Source of the DNA: Rhodothermales bacterium | GTDB taxonomy: Bacteria > Bacteroidota > Rhodothermia > Rhodothermales > UBA10348 | Length of the DNA: 64,000 bases | Reading direction: 5' to 3' | Assembly (NCBI GenBank): GCA_028284865.1 | Contig: JANQQV010000009.1 | Coordinates: 1-64,000, forward strand | Shown here: positions 1-8,808 of the stretch, in pieces | How positions within the stretch are numbered: position 1 is the stretch's first letter | How the letters are laid out: every line of letters starts with the position of its first letter | Made by a program: the position numbers and the translations under genes | The notes under the pieces: model-generated | Told to the model about the DNA's origin: nothing | What the model saw: the letters and a program-made list of their open reading frames with translations, nothing else | Databases searched by the model: none

Positions 1-316
1 CGCTCGGCAGATTGGCGATGGAGGAGAAGTAGCGAGCCGATACGTCTTCTCGCGCTTGAACGTATCCCTCATACCCATCAACTGGAATGATCAATGACGG
101 ATGCGATCCATACCCTACGAGGCGTAGTCCGCCTTCCAGAAGGATGAGAAGGGCGAACGGCAACAGGATAGCCGCCAGCGTGAATCCAATCCTACGGCCT
201 TTCGACAGGCCTTGCTCTTCCACGGACGAATCCGTCGACGTGCGCGACCTTGCGGCTTGCCCGGAACGAGGCTTTCCTTTTTTTGAAGAGTCAGAAGGGG
301 AGGGGCCGGCAGCCAT
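1..316 (-). CDS. N-terminus of a membrane-anchored protein (cut by window edge)
   Basis: The frame opens with ATG at 314-316 and runs leftward off the window without a stop, giving about 105 residues. A Ser/Lys/Arg-rich cytoplasmic start of about 45 residues is followed by one hydrophobic segment (IGFTLAAILLPFALLILLEG), then GLRLVGYGS and a Tyr/Phe-containing extracytoplasmic stretch. The arrangement of one membrane helix followed by LEGGLRLxGYG is common at the N-terminus of anchored SGNH-hydrolase-like or TPR proteins in Bacteroidota. The diagnostic domain lies outside the window, so no function is assigned. The start codon is the first ATG ahead of the basic segment. Confidence 0.55.
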   Translation of the reverse strand, partial: MAAGPSPSDSSKKGKPRSGQAARSRTSTDSSVEEQGLSKGRRIGFTLAAILLPFALLILLEGGLRLVGYGSHPSLIIPVDGYEGYVQAREDVSARYFSSIANLPS

Positions 317-433
317 GACAGCTCGTGAGGTACACGATTTCGAAGGGTGAGCGCGGTGTACTCTTTGAATGAAGGGTGGGTTCGCTTTTCTATCCAAAGC
401 GCTTCGTCACGCCTGCACGCAGCGGGAAAACCA

Positions 434-468
434 TAAAAAAAGCCGCCCGGTGGTACACCGGGCGGCTT
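434..468 (-). terminator. Rho-independent terminator of the tRNA gene
   Basis: On the minus strand, 12-bp arms (441-452 and 456-467) with a 3-nt loop are followed by a run of seven U (435-441). It lies just downstream of the tRNA. Confidence 0.85.
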
Positions 469-476
469 GAAGGGTG

Positions 477-550
477 TGGCGAGAGAGAGACTTGGACTCT
501 CGACCTCCGGGTTATGAATCCGACGCTCTAACCAGCTGAGCTACCTCGCC
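477..550 (-). tRNA. tRNA with CAU anticodon (elongator tRNA-Met; tRNA-Ile2 not excluded)
   Basis: A full cloverleaf can be drawn: acceptor arms GGCGAGG and TCTCGCC with one G-U pair, anticodon loop TTCATAA, and T stem GAGAG/CTCTC. The discriminator base is A at 477 and CCA is not encoded. G1-C72 pairing excludes an initiator tRNA. CAU can also be a lysidine-modified tRNA-Ile2, which sequence reading alone does not settle. The T loop reads TCCAAGT, so position 55, almost always U (pseudouridine), is C here. Confidence 0.93.
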
Positions 551-735
551 ATGTTCTGCTCTAAGCTCGGGGAGCTACGATTTTTGCAGAAGCGGAGCGA
601 AAATACGGCGCGCAATGGCCTTCAACAACGGGATGCCCTGGAAGCCTACCTGATCCGCGCCAATTTCACGTGCCTGTTCACGGGAATCCGGGCCCGGTCT
701 CGGGATCCCCCTGCTGAACTTGCCGTCTCACCTGC

Positions 736-1893
736 ATGGCATTGGACAGCATCATCGGTCAGGCGCGGGTTCGCGCTTCCCTCCAACGGGCGCTCTCGTC
801 GGGAAGAGTGGCGCACGCGTATCTCTTCCATGGACCAGACGGTTCGGGAAAGGCTGCTGCGGCGCTCGCATTCGCTCGCGCCCTCCAGTGCATGCGACCA
901 GTGAATGGTGATGCTTGTGGGGAATGCATGGCGTGTCAGAAAACGGAAAGAGGCGTTCATCCGGATGTCCACGTCTTGATGCCGGTCACGAAAGACACGG
1001 ATGAAGAAGAACGCGGACGACGCATTCAGCTTCTCTGGGAGGACCCCTACCAGCCAGCGGATCTGCAATCCCTTCCGTCCCTGGACGGCAAAGGGGCCGC
1101 CTCAAACAAGCAGATCATCTACTCCCGAGAGAACGTCGTTGCCTGGCTCCAGCGCCCCATGAGTTTCCACCGCGTGGAAGGACGGTATCGAGTGGCCATC
1201 TTGCTCCGAGCTGACAAGATGCGGGAGGAAGCGGCCAACGCTTTCCTGAAGCTACTCGAGGAGCCTGGTAGCCAGTCTGTCTTCTTGCTCCTGACCGATC
1301 GTGTTGATCACCTGTTGCCGACCATTCTGTCGCGATGTCAGCAGATTCGGTTCGACCCTCTGGCCCGCGAAGAAGTGGAGCTGGCGATGCAGCAGCGTGG
1401 GATGGCTCCCGCGCAAGCGGCCACGCTTGCGCGGATGTCAGGTGGTTCGCTTCGTCAGGCCATTGCTCTGTCGGAAGATGCAGACATGCTGGCCATTCGC
1501 GACGATGTACTGCAGTATCTGCGCAAGAGTTATCAGGGCAAGGGCGACGCGGTCGTAGCGCAAGTCGATCAGATGGCACGACCCGGCAGGGAAGCAGTCA
1601 AGTTCCAGCTGGACGTACTGTTGGGAATTCTGAGGGACATGCTGTTGCTACAGCAATCCGGTGATCGCGACCTGGTCGTAAATATTGATCAGATCGTATC
1701 GCTGATGAAATTCACCAACAAGCTTCCCGATGCGAGGCTCGATCTCATGATCCAGTCGGTTGAAAAGACCACGCGCCTCGTGGAGCGCAATGTTAATGTC
1801 CGGCTGGCATTGACCACCCTGTCGCGGTCCCTGCAAATGGGTATGCACGGTGCACCTGATGCTGCAATGTCCACCGACTTGGTTGCAGGCTGA
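736..1893 (+). CDS. holB: DNA polymerase III delta-prime subunit (clamp-loader ATPase homologue)
   Basis: This is a clamp-loader subunit of the replicative polymerase, helping load the sliding clamp at primed sites. It opens with LDSIIGQ, a typical gamma/tau/delta-prime start. A P-loop, GPDGSGK, lies at residues 33-39. A four-cysteine zinc module follows at C52, C61, C64 and C67. LLEEP and the sensor motif SRC come later in the AAA+ core. A classical DExx Walker B is not visible, as is usual in delta-prime. The length, 385 residues, suits the family. The gene stands alone, with the tRNA upstream on the other strand and the GroES gene convergent 48 bp downstream. Confidence 0.88.
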   Translation: MALDSIIGQARVRASLQRALSSGRVAHAYLFHGPDGSGKAAAALAFARALQCMRPVNGDACGECMACQKTERGVHPDVHVLMPVTKDTDEEERGRRIQLLWEDPYQPADLQSLPSLDGKGAASNKQIIYSRENVVAWLQRPMSFHRVEGRYRVAILLRADKMREEAANAFLKLLEEPGSQSVFLLLTDRVDHLLPTILSRCQQIRFDPLAREEVELAMQQRGMAPAQAATLARMSGGSLRQAIALSEDADMLAIRDDVLQYLRKSYQGKGDAVVAQVDQMARPGREAVKFQLDVLLGILRDMLLLQQSGDRDLVVNIDQIVSLMKFTNKLPDARLDLMIQSVEKTTRLVERNVNVRLALTTLSRSLQMGMHGAPDAAMSTDLVAG

Positions 1894-1941
1894 CACGCTC
1901 CTGACTTCCGGACGTGCACCCGCAGGTCACGCACAAGGCCC

Positions 1942-2352
1942 TCAGTCGTCATCTTCCAACTCGTCGAGATCCTCGATGGGCCCGATGCTATCCAGAATGT
2001 CGTCAGCATCGCTGCGATGCAATGCGAGAATGGCTCCGTGGGGCACGATGACGAAAGTGTCCCCTTCGAACTCGATCTCGATGGCTTCCTTGCGCAGGAA
2101 GAAGGCGTGATCACCTGCTTGGGCCTGAAGGGGCAGATATCGGACGGCCTCCCGATTCTGGGACCACGGTTCGCCTTCTGAGAATTCGGGGTTCGGCGTG
2201 ACATATCCCGGTCCGGAGCTGACTACCCGCCCGCTGTGGACGCGCTCCTGCTCGGCAACGGAGGCCGGCAGTACGAGTCCTGAACTGGTTTTCCGTTCGC
2301 CGCCGTCCGGTGCAATCAGCACCCGGTCTCCCACCATGATCAATTCGCCCAT
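1942..2352 (-). CDS. GroES-family co-chaperonin, extended form
   Basis: The product is a Cpn10/GroES-like protein that should cap a GroEL ring. The start GDRVLIAP, the mobile loop KTSSGLVLP and the following GRVVSSGPG match the family. At 136 residues it is about 40 longer than standard GroES. The extra length sits in a central insertion (around PEFSEGEPWSQN) and an acidic tail ending LEDDD. No groEL lies in the window. The body still ends with the FVIVPHGAILA strand expected of the family. It may be a second, specialised GroES beside a canonical groES-groEL pair elsewhere. It follows the glycosyltransferase gene on the same strand by 96 bp. Confidence 0.82.
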   Translation of the reverse strand: MGELIMVGDRVLIAPDGGERKTSSGLVLPASVAEQERVHSGRVVSSGPGYVTPNPEFSEGEPWSQNREAVRYLPLQAQAGDHAFFLRKEAIEIEFEGDTFVIVPHGAILALHRSDADDILDSIGPIEDLDELEDDD

Positions 2353-2448
2353 ATGCTGCCGTCCCGCGCTGAAGTGATGCGTCGAACTCTGAAGTGTAGG
2401 GATGAGAAATTCGCCGATTGAACTGCATGATCGAAATGCCTGATCGAA

Positions 2449-3699
2449 CTATGTGTTCTTGGCCATCAGGCTTTCGAGGACTGCTACGCACCGATCGATA
2501 CCACGGTCCCGGTCATAGAAAGCCCCTCTGACGAGTGCTTTGCGACTCCATTCTGTGACTCGGTCGGGTCTTGAGCGGATCTCGTCAAAGAACCGATCCA
2601 ATGCAGTCTCGTCCTCCCATTGCGCAAGAAAGCCCACTTCATATTGGCTGACTTCCAGTCCCAGCGGGCCTTCCGGATCACAGACGGCCAGAATCGGGGC
2701 GCCGGACGTCATTCCTGGAATGAGCTTGGAAGGGACAAACGAGCTTCCTGCTCCGGGCTTCTCGGTGATGACGTACGCATCGGCCCAGGCAAGCTTTGTT
2801 GCCAGTCCTGCCTCGTCGGTGAGGTCACCCATGGAAAATCGGTGGTCGCCGCTTTCCTCAATCCAGCTTCGGATCTCTTCGGCTCGTCCTCCAGCACCCT
2901 GGATCCGCATTTCGAAATCATGCCGCGTCTCAGACAGTCGTTTGCAAAACGCCAGCAAGTGCTGTTTGCCTCCAATGTTGCCCGAGTAAAGAAGACGAAC
3001 CGGGCGATCTTCAGAGACCGGATGTCTCACCTCGGCGCCCTTCAGGTGCTGGGCCAGCGAGGAGTGCATCCAATTCGGAACGAGCGAAAGCTTGTCTGGA
3101 TGACCGTCAATTCTCCCTAGTGCATCAAGCATGGGTTGCGAGATCGTCGTCCAGTGGTCGGCCAGTCTGAAGAGCGCGTTCTGGATCCGCTCCAAAAAAG
3201 AGGTATTCGAGGCGATGCCGCCGGCAGCAGCTGCTTGGGCGGAGAGATCCTGTACGTTGAGCCACAATGGCGTTTTCGATCGGCGCGCATTGAATCCCGC
3301 GTAGGCAACGGCACCGACGAGGGGGCAGAAGACCAAGATGGCGTCGAACTCGTTCTTGCGAATCGGTCGCCGGCTCAGTGACAAGAAGAACGAGGCTTCA
3401 TAGACGAGACGCTGGATGAAGCTGTTTGGATTGCTGGGGATGTAGAGACCAAAGCGTTCCACGCGCAACGATCCCTCAGACCCGGTGCGAATCCGCCAAC
3501 CGTTGTCCCCGCTCATATCCTTCCATTGTGGATAGTACGGGTAGGCACATCGCACCGTCACATCGAATCCCCGCTCAGCCAGACCATCACACAGATCAGC
3601 GAACAGCACGCCGCCACCCAGGTCAGGGCGGAACACGTTGACAACGACCAGGACGCGCTTTCTGGACACCGAGGCAGGGGATGCGGACTGTTCAGTCAC
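2449..3699 (-). CDS. Family 4 glycosyltransferase, WcaI-like
   Basis: This cytoplasmic GT-B fold enzyme probably adds a sugar during surface polysaccharide synthesis. The N-terminal half carries the GT4 opening VVNVFRPDLGGG, with the glycine-rich nucleotide-sugar fold and Arg/Tyr-rich acceptor region. The link LVPNWMHSS and the later LLYSGNIGGKQ are typical GT4 features. The C-terminal half contains SSFVPSKLIPGMTSGAPILA, the E-x7-E-type donor loop region. The overall pattern is closest to WcaI-type colanic acid transferases. Length is 416 residues. There is no polysaccharide cluster around it, so the acceptor is unknown. Confidence 0.8.
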   Translation of the reverse strand: MTEQSASPASVSRKRVLVVVNVFRPDLGGGVLFADLCDGLAERGFDVTVRCAYPYYPQWKDMSGDNGWRIRTGSEGSLRVERFGLYIPSNPNSFIQRLVYEASFFLSLSRRPIRKNEFDAILVFCPLVGAVAYAGFNARRSKTPLWLNVQDLSAQAAAAGGIASNTSFLERIQNALFRLADHWTTISQPMLDALGRIDGHPDKLSLVPNWMHSSLAQHLKGAEVRHPVSEDRPVRLLYSGNIGGKQHLLAFCKRLSETRHDFEMRIQGAGGRAEEIRSWIEESGDHRFSMGDLTDEAGLATKLAWADAYVITEKPGAGSSFVPSKLIPGMTSGAPILAVCDPEGPLGLEVSQYEVGFLAQWEDETALDRFFDEIRSRPDRVTEWSRKALVRGAFYDRDRGIDRCVAVLESLMAKNT

Positions 3700-3902
3700 G
3701 TGCGCTTCTGATTGCGAATGGTTCGGATTGGATCCTGCTCACGAGTGACCAAGATGGCCCATTCAGTGCTTATGGAACGGGAGCATACAAAAATAGCACA
3801 GCCGACAAGGTGACTGTGCAGATTCGGGATGGAATCCTTTTCATCCGCGAAAGCGGGAGAGAGGATGGTCTGAAGGAGTCGGGACGACGCGCCGCAGTGG
3901 AC

Positions 3903-3995
3903 TCAGAGAAGCTGGAAGACCGTCAGGATGAGCAATCCTACGGCTCCCGCTCCAAAGGTCATGGCTTTGATCGCCCGATCGACCGGATTTCGCAT
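3903..3995 (-). CDS. Candidate 30-residue single-helix membrane microprotein
   Basis: An ATG frame of 30 codons ends in TGA. It encodes a short amphipathic start (RNPVDRAIKAM) and a C-terminal hydrophobic helix, FGAGAVGLLILTVFQLL, reaching the end of the protein. It lies about 95 nt downstream of a promoter-like sequence on the same strand and upstream of the glycosyltransferase. There is no clear Shine-Dalgarno sequence. I do not recognise a family. The coherent helix is the only evidence for translation, so chance is quite possible. Confidence 0.25.
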   Translation of the reverse strand: MRNPVDRAIKAMTFGAGAVGLLILTVFQLL

Positions 3996-4096
3996 GGGTG
4001 GCTGTGTGGGGTTCGGTATGGAGCAGACTCGGAGAGAGCAGATTCCGGGTCCAACGGTCCAGACACGTCGTTCTACGGACGTTTCGAACTTCAAGC

Positions 4097-4125
4097 AATA
4101 TACATACACATATATAACAGCACAA
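4097..4125 (-). promoter_or_regulatory. Candidate sigma-70-type promoter
   Basis: On the minus strand, TTGTGC (4120-4125) and TATATT (4097-4102) are separated by exactly 17 nt within the most AT-rich block of this region. It would drive the microprotein candidate and possibly the glycosyltransferase. Bacteroidota often use a different housekeeping consensus, which lowers confidence. Confidence 0.35.
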
Positions 4126-4220
4126 CTTGTCTACATATTTATGGTCTTCTGTGTGAAAACGCTCCTCAGAGCGCGATAATGGCCGATAATGACCTCGTCA
4201 GAGGCATCGATAGGGGTCAG

Positions 4221-4256
4221 AAAAAAGCCGCGAGAGACATCTTGTCTCTCGCGGCT
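4221..4256 (-). terminator. Rho-independent terminator downstream of purF
   Basis: A near-perfect 13-bp stem (4226-4255, loop TCTT on the + strand) is followed on the minus strand by six U (4221-4226). It is 44 bp after the purF stop. Confidence 0.87.
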
Positions 4257-4299
4257 GATCACAAACACTCAGAGAAAGCTGGTAGAAAACCGGCCTCAA

Positions 4300-5805
4300 C
4301 TACCACTCATTTTCGTCCTTGGAAACGCCCATGTCGACTGGGACGGGGTAGGAACGAGAGAAGCAGGCATCGCAGTATCCGTGCTCACTGTCATTGGCGG
4401 ATTTGACTGCCTTTGTCATGCCATCCACCTTCAGATATCCCAGCGAATCGACTCCCAGCCATTTGGCCATGGCATCCACATCGCCATTGTGCTGATTGGC
4501 CAACAGCTCTTCGTGACTGGGGAAATCCATCCCGTAGAAACACGGGCTCACGACCGGGGGAGAAGCCACGCGGAAGTGGACTTCTTTGGCTCCGGCTTGT
4601 CGGACCATCTTGATCAGCTGTCGAGCCGTCGTGCCACGCACGATGGAGTCGTCGACCATGACGACCACGCGATCTTTCAAGACCCCTTCGACCGTGTTGA
4701 ACTTGGAGCGTACGCGCTGCTCCCGGGACTGCTGTCCAGGTGAGATGAAGGTCCGTCCCACGTAATGATTTCGGATGAGACCGATTTCATATTTGGCAGG
4801 TCGGTCCAATTTCTTGCACTCAGAGACGTATCCGAGCGTAGCGGTATTGGACGAGTCAGGTACGGCGATGACGACCGGAGCCGGATCGCCTTCAGGGACT
4901 TCAGGTACCGGCGCGTCGTGAGCCAGTTGCTTGCCCATCTTGCGACGGACCTTGTCCACCATCTCGCCAAAGATCTTTGAATCAGGGCGGGAGAAGTAGA
5001 TGTACTCGAAGATGCACTGGCTGACACCGTTGTTCTGGGCCAGCTGGTAGGACTCGAACGAGCCTCGGTCGATGCCTTCCTGGTTGATGACGATCAGCTC
5101 ACCCGGTTCCACGTCGCGGACGTACTCGGCGCCCACCAGGTCGAACGCACAGGTCTCGCTGCCGACGCACCAGGCGTCTTCCGACGGATTGCCGTTCGCC
5201 GATGGAATCCTGCCCAGCGCCAGCGGCCGGAATCCATTGGGATCTCGCAGCGCGATGAGGGAATCATCCGTGAGGATGGCCAAGGAGAACGCACCTTCAA
5301 GTTGGGAGACTGCATCCGTAATCTTGTCGATCTGCTTGCGCCGCGTGCTCTGTGCGATCAGGTGGAGGATCAACTCGGAGTCGGCTGTGCTTTGAAACAG
5401 CGTTCCGCGCTCGATGAAGCTGTGACGGATCTCCCGGGCATTCGAAATATTGCCGTTGTGCGCCAGCGCCAGATTTCCGTCGCGGTAGTGAACAAGGAAC
5501 GGCTGGATATTGGCCAGATTGTCGGCAGCTCCGGAGGTGGAGTACCGGTTGTGTCCGATCCCTGACGATCCGAGGAGTTTGGTATCAAAGACAGTGGGGT
5601 CCTTGAATACATCCAGCACGAGGCCAGGCCCCTTGTGAACCGGCATCACTTTCTTGCCACGTGTCTCATCGAAGACGGATGTGACGATACCGGCCGACTC
5701 TTGGCCGCGGTGCTGCAGGGCGTGCAGCCCCATGTAGATTTTATGGGCTGCATCGCGGGCGTTGTAAATGCCGAAGATGCCGCAGTACTCGCGAATTTGG
5801 CGCAT
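4300..5805 (-). CDS. purF: Amidophosphoribosyltransferase
   Basis: PurF makes 5-phosphoribosylamine from PRPP and glutamine, the first committed step of purine synthesis. The Ntn-hydrolase nucleophile is the Cys of REYCGIFG, residue 8 from the chosen ATG, so a 7-residue propeptide must be removed. The PRPP loop VMVDDSIVRGTTA lies at about 380-390. Cysteines in SQCIFEY, VSPCFYG and the C-terminal YCDACF match the ligands of the Bacillus-type 4Fe-4S enzyme. A TTG in frame at 5838 would add 11 residues; I prefer the ATG because a short propeptide is the norm. No other pur gene is adjacent, and a strong terminator follows. Confidence 0.95.
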   Translation of the reverse strand: MRQIREYCGIFGIYNARDAAHKIYMGLHALQHRGQESAGIVTSVFDETRGKKVMPVHKGPGLVLDVFKDPTVFDTKLLGSSGIGHNRYSTSGAADNLANIQPFLVHYRDGNLALAHNGNISNAREIRHSFIERGTLFQSTADSELILHLIAQSTRRKQIDKITDAVSQLEGAFSLAILTDDSLIALRDPNGFRPLALGRIPSANGNPSEDAWCVGSETCAFDLVGAEYVRDVEPGELIVINQEGIDRGSFESYQLAQNNGVSQCIFEYIYFSRPDSKIFGEMVDKVRRKMGKQLAHDAPVPEVPEGDPAPVVIAVPDSSNTATLGYVSECKKLDRPAKYEIGLIRNHYVGRTFISPGQQSREQRVRSKFNTVEGVLKDRVVVMVDDSIVRGTTARQLIKMVRQAGAKEVHFRVASPPVVSPCFYGMDFPSHEELLANQHNGDVDAMAKWLGVDSLGYLKVDGMTKAVKSANDSEHGYCDACFSRSYPVPVDMGVSKDENEW

Positions 5806-6023
5806 CGGAAAGGAATTCGTGCGGAGGAGCGACTTCAATAGCCGCCCATGGGAAGGAGTTTCGTGGAGAATCTGTGCGTGCCTGGAATGGACTCTCCGAC
5901 GCGAGCGTGACCAAGTGTGTCAACCTACCGCGTGGACTCGCCTCGTCAATATACCTCGTCGGAGGCTGAGAAGGCGATCGACGAATTATGGGTTTTCCAC
6001 AGAAGTAATCCTTCCACAGGCGC

Positions 6024-7379
6024 TCAATCTTCTTTCGGATCAGACTCTGGATCGACCTCCAAACGGACCTGCAGAATCCGGTTGTTCTCGACCTCGTCCA
6101 CTGTCAGCTTCAAGGGCCCATCTTCGAAAGAGTCCCCTTCCTGAGGAATCTCACGCGCGAGGTGGAAAATCAGTCCGCCCAGCGTTTCGAAGTCATACTG
6201 CTCCGTATCCACATCCACATCGATGGCCTCGAACAGGTCATCCAGGTCGATCTTGGCATCAACCATGTACTCGTGTTCGCCCATCTCTTCGATAAGCTCT
6301 TCCTCAGCTTCGTCGTGCTCGTCCCTGATTTCGCCAACTACCTCTTCGAGCACATCCTCCATCGTGACCAGCCCTGCCGTGCCACCATATTCGTCGACAA
6401 CGATGGCAATGTGTGTCCGTTTGGCCTGGAAGTCCTTCAGCAGGTCGTCCAGCATCTTGCCCAGCGGCACGAAGATGGCTGGTCTTGCCAGACGGGTCCA
6501 GTCAAGTGTCTTTTCCTTGGGTTGTTCGGTCTGGAAGCGGAGGAGGTCTTTCGCGTAAACGATCCCCAGAATGTTGTCCAGGTGTTCGACATAGAGCGGC
6601 AGGCGTGAATGACTGCTTTCCCGGATGATGTCAATCGCCTCATCGATGGTCGCATTCACATTCAGCGCGACCATGTCGAGGCGGCTGTTCATGATTTCCC
6701 GAACGCTCGTTTCCCCGAAGTCCACTATCGAGTGGATGAGTGCTTTTTCTTCCTGCTCAAGCGTTCCGCTGGCCTCGCCGATTTCTGCAATGGTTTTGAG
6801 GTCCTCGGCCGAGATCTTTTCGTTCATGCCAGCGAAGCGCCCATGGAACGCAGACATGGATCGCGCGAGGAGCGCTGAGATGGGCATCAGGAGGCGGTGC
6901 AGCAGAGATAGAATGCCGCTCATGCGCCGTGAGAACGCAATAGGCTGCTTTGAGGCAATCAGCTTGGGCGTGATCTCACTCACCACGAGGATGACGAACG
7001 TCAGAACGACGATTTCGATCAGCAATGTGACCACCTGAGACCATCCGTTGGCGCGCGCAATTTCGTGCGTCATCACCGCAGCAATGATGGCTGCCCCGAC
7101 GTTCACCACCGTGTTCATGATCAGGATCGTGACCAGAACCGTACGAGGATGGTTGAGCAGGCGCACAACCCGCTGGGAGGCCGGGTCGTCGGCTTTCTGA
7201 AGATCCTCTTTCTGGCCCGATTCAAGCGTGAACAACGCCACCTCAGACCCCGAGAACAGGGACGACAGCACCAGCAGGATCAATAGCGTGATGACGCCCG
7301 CAATCAGGGCCCCAGCATCAAGCGGGGCTTCCTGGAGCATCAGGAGCATGGATAAATCCGGCGCGGGGGGAGGCTCCAC
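6024..7379 (-). CDS. CNNM/CorC-type membrane protein with CBS pair (hemolysin family)
   Basis: The protein belongs to the HlyC/CorC family implicated in divalent cation (Mg or Co) handling. An N-terminal CNNM domain with about four membrane segments (residues 20-190) opens with SSLFSGSEVALF and includes the conserved VSEITPK. Two CBS motifs follow, with VDEYGGTAGLVTMEDVLEE in the second. The last 90 residues form a CorC/HlyC transporter-associated domain (DFETLGGLIFHLAREIPQEG). The length, 451 residues, is normal. Some Bacteroidota members of this family are called GldE; the context here gives no support for gliding. It is downstream of the symporter gene by 61 bp and may share its transcript. 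Confidence 0.9.
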   Translation of the reverse strand: MEPPPAPDLSMLLMLQEAPLDAGALIAGVITLLILLVLSSLFSGSEVALFTLESGQKEDLQKADDPASQRVVRLLNHPRTVLVTILIMNTVVNVGAAIIAAVMTHEIARANGWSQVVTLLIEIVVLTFVILVVSEITPKLIASKQPIAFSRRMSGILSLLHRLLMPISALLARSMSAFHGRFAGMNEKISAEDLKTIAEIGEASGTLEQEEKALIHSIVDFGETSVREIMNSRLDMVALNVNATIDEAIDIIRESSHSRLPLYVEHLDNILGIVYAKDLLRFQTEQPKEKTLDWTRLARPAIFVPLGKMLDDLLKDFQAKRTHIAIVVDEYGGTAGLVTMEDVLEEVVGEIRDEHDEAEEELIEEMGEHEYMVDAKIDLDDLFEAIDVDVDTEQYDFETLGGLIFHLAREIPQEGDSFEDGPLKLTVDEVENNRILQVRLEVDPESDPKED

Positions 7380-7440
7380 AGGGGGAGAGGTCGATCCTCA
7401 GGCAAGTGGCAGGGACGGGTGCAGGGAAGATACCTCAGAA

Positions 7441-8808
7441 CTAGAAGTACTGTTGCGTGATGATGATGTAAACCAGGATCGCGCCAACAGCGACCGGGCA
7501 TACAAACCGCACGAGCACCGACCAGAGCTGGTGGCCCTGGAGCTTGTGTCCACTGGCTTCCAACGAAGCAATGGCAGCAGGTACACCCCACTTCCAGCCC
7601 ACAAAGATGCACAGTCCCAACGCACCAATGGACAGGGAATAGTTACCCCAGATGATGTTCTGGATATCCAGGTACGTGGTACCCGTGCCGAGGAAGTCTG
7701 TCAGGCCACCTACGGCACCCTGCGAGAGTGCTGATGGAACAGCGAACACGAGACAGGCCAGACCGATCCAAAGCGATGCTTTCTTGCGATCCCACTGCTT
7801 TTCATCCACGAAGTAGGCCACAACGACCTCCAGGAGGGAAATCGTCGACGTAAGCGCGGCAATGGTCAGCAGGAAGTAGAAGGCGATGGCGAACAATCCG
7901 CCTGCCGGAAGCTGAGCGAAAATGGACGGCAGGACGACAAAAACGAGGCCGGGGCCTGCGCTTGGATCGACGCCAACACTGAACAATGCCGGGAAGATGA
8001 TGAGTCCTGCAAGGAATGCGATACCCGTGTCAAAGAAGGCAACCGTGATCCCAGCTTGCGGCAGGTTTTCACGATCCGGGAAATAGGACCCGTACGTGAT
8101 CATGGCGCCCATGCCGAGCGAGAGGCTGAACAGAGCCTGACCCAGCGCGGCCATGATTACACCTACAGACAGCTTGGAGAAGTCGGGCTGGAACAGGTAT
8201 GCGATTCCCGCGCTACCGCCATCGAGCGTCATGGCGCGGATGGCCATGACGACCAGCATGACCAACAGGGTCGGCATGAGGATCTTTGTGGCACGCTCAA
8301 TACCATCTGAAACCCCGCCGCGAACAACCAGGATCGTCAAAGCCATGAAGATGGCTGTCAGCACCAAAGGCATGATGGAGCCGCCGATCAACGCCTCAAA
8401 GACGGCATTGCTTTGTTCTGCGGTGGTTACGCCGCCAACCTGTCCGGTCACGGCACCCCAGAAGTAGGAAAGCGTCCAGCCTGCAATGACGGAGTAGAAC
8501 GCCAGGATACCGAAGCCGGTCAGGACTCCGAGTCCGCCGAGCCATTTCCAGTTCGTACCCGGAGCAAGCTTCTTGAATGCTCCGACCGGATTCAGCTTGG
8601 TGAAACGTCCAATGGAAAGCTCGGAAAGCACAACCGGCACCCCGATAAGCAGGACGAAGAACAGGTAGACCAGCACGAAGGCGCCGCCGCCATTCTCACC
8701 AGCCGTGTAGGGGAAGCGCCAAATGTTGCCGAGTCCGATAGCGGAGCCGGCAGCTGCCAGGATGAATCCTGTCTTACCACTCCATTGACCGCGTCCTGCA
8801 GAAGCCAT
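7441..8808 (-). CDS. Sodium-dependent transporter, NSS/SNF family
   Basis: This is a LeuT-fold secondary transporter, likely for amino acids or related solutes driven by sodium. The diagnostic first helix reads GLGNIWRFPY followed by GENGGGAFVLVYLFF. It is 455 residues with about 11 to 12 hydrophobic helices, the usual size for bacterial members. The core repeat also shows SLSLGMGAMITYGSY in the region of helix 6-7. The exact substrate cannot be read from sequence. Upstream is a 352-bp non-coding stretch; downstream is the CNNM/CBS gene. Confidence 0.92.
   Translation of the reverse strand: MASAGRGQWSGKTGFILAAAGSAIGLGNIWRFPYTAGENGGGAFVLVYLFFVLLIGVPVVLSELSIGRFTKLNPVGAFKKLAPGTNWKWLGGLGVLTGFGILAFYSVIAGWTLSYFWGAVTGQVGGVTTAEQSNAVFEALIGGSIMPLVLTAIFMALTILVVRGGVSDGIERATKILMPTLLVMLVVMAIRAMTLDGGSAGIAYLFQPDFSKLSVGVIMAALGQALFSLSLGMGAMITYGSYFPDRENLPQAGITVAFFDTGIAFLAGLIIFPALFSVGVDPSAGPGLVFVVLPSIFAQLPAGGLFAIAFYFLLTIAALTSTISLLEVVVAYFVDEKQWDRKKASLWIGLACLVFAVPSALSQGAVGGLTDFLGTGTTYLDIQNIIWGNYSLSIGALGLCIFVGWKWGVPAAIASLEASGHKLQGHQLWSVLVRFVCPVAVGAILVYIIITQQYF

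Larger units (their letters stand above)
3700..4220. other. Gene-poor stretch between glycosyltransferase and purF
   Basis: No conserved gene is evident. The left part could be the 5' region of the glycosyltransferase. An AT-rich block at about 4095-4140 holds a promoter-like pair on the minus strand, and a 30-codon hydrophobic frame follows it. Both are listed separately at low confidence. Confidence 0.5.

Noticed and set aside
3681-4406. A 241-codon + strand frame between the glycosyltransferase and purF
   Set aside because: It overlaps the start of one gene and the purF terminator and end; composition is arginine- and serine-rich without any domain.
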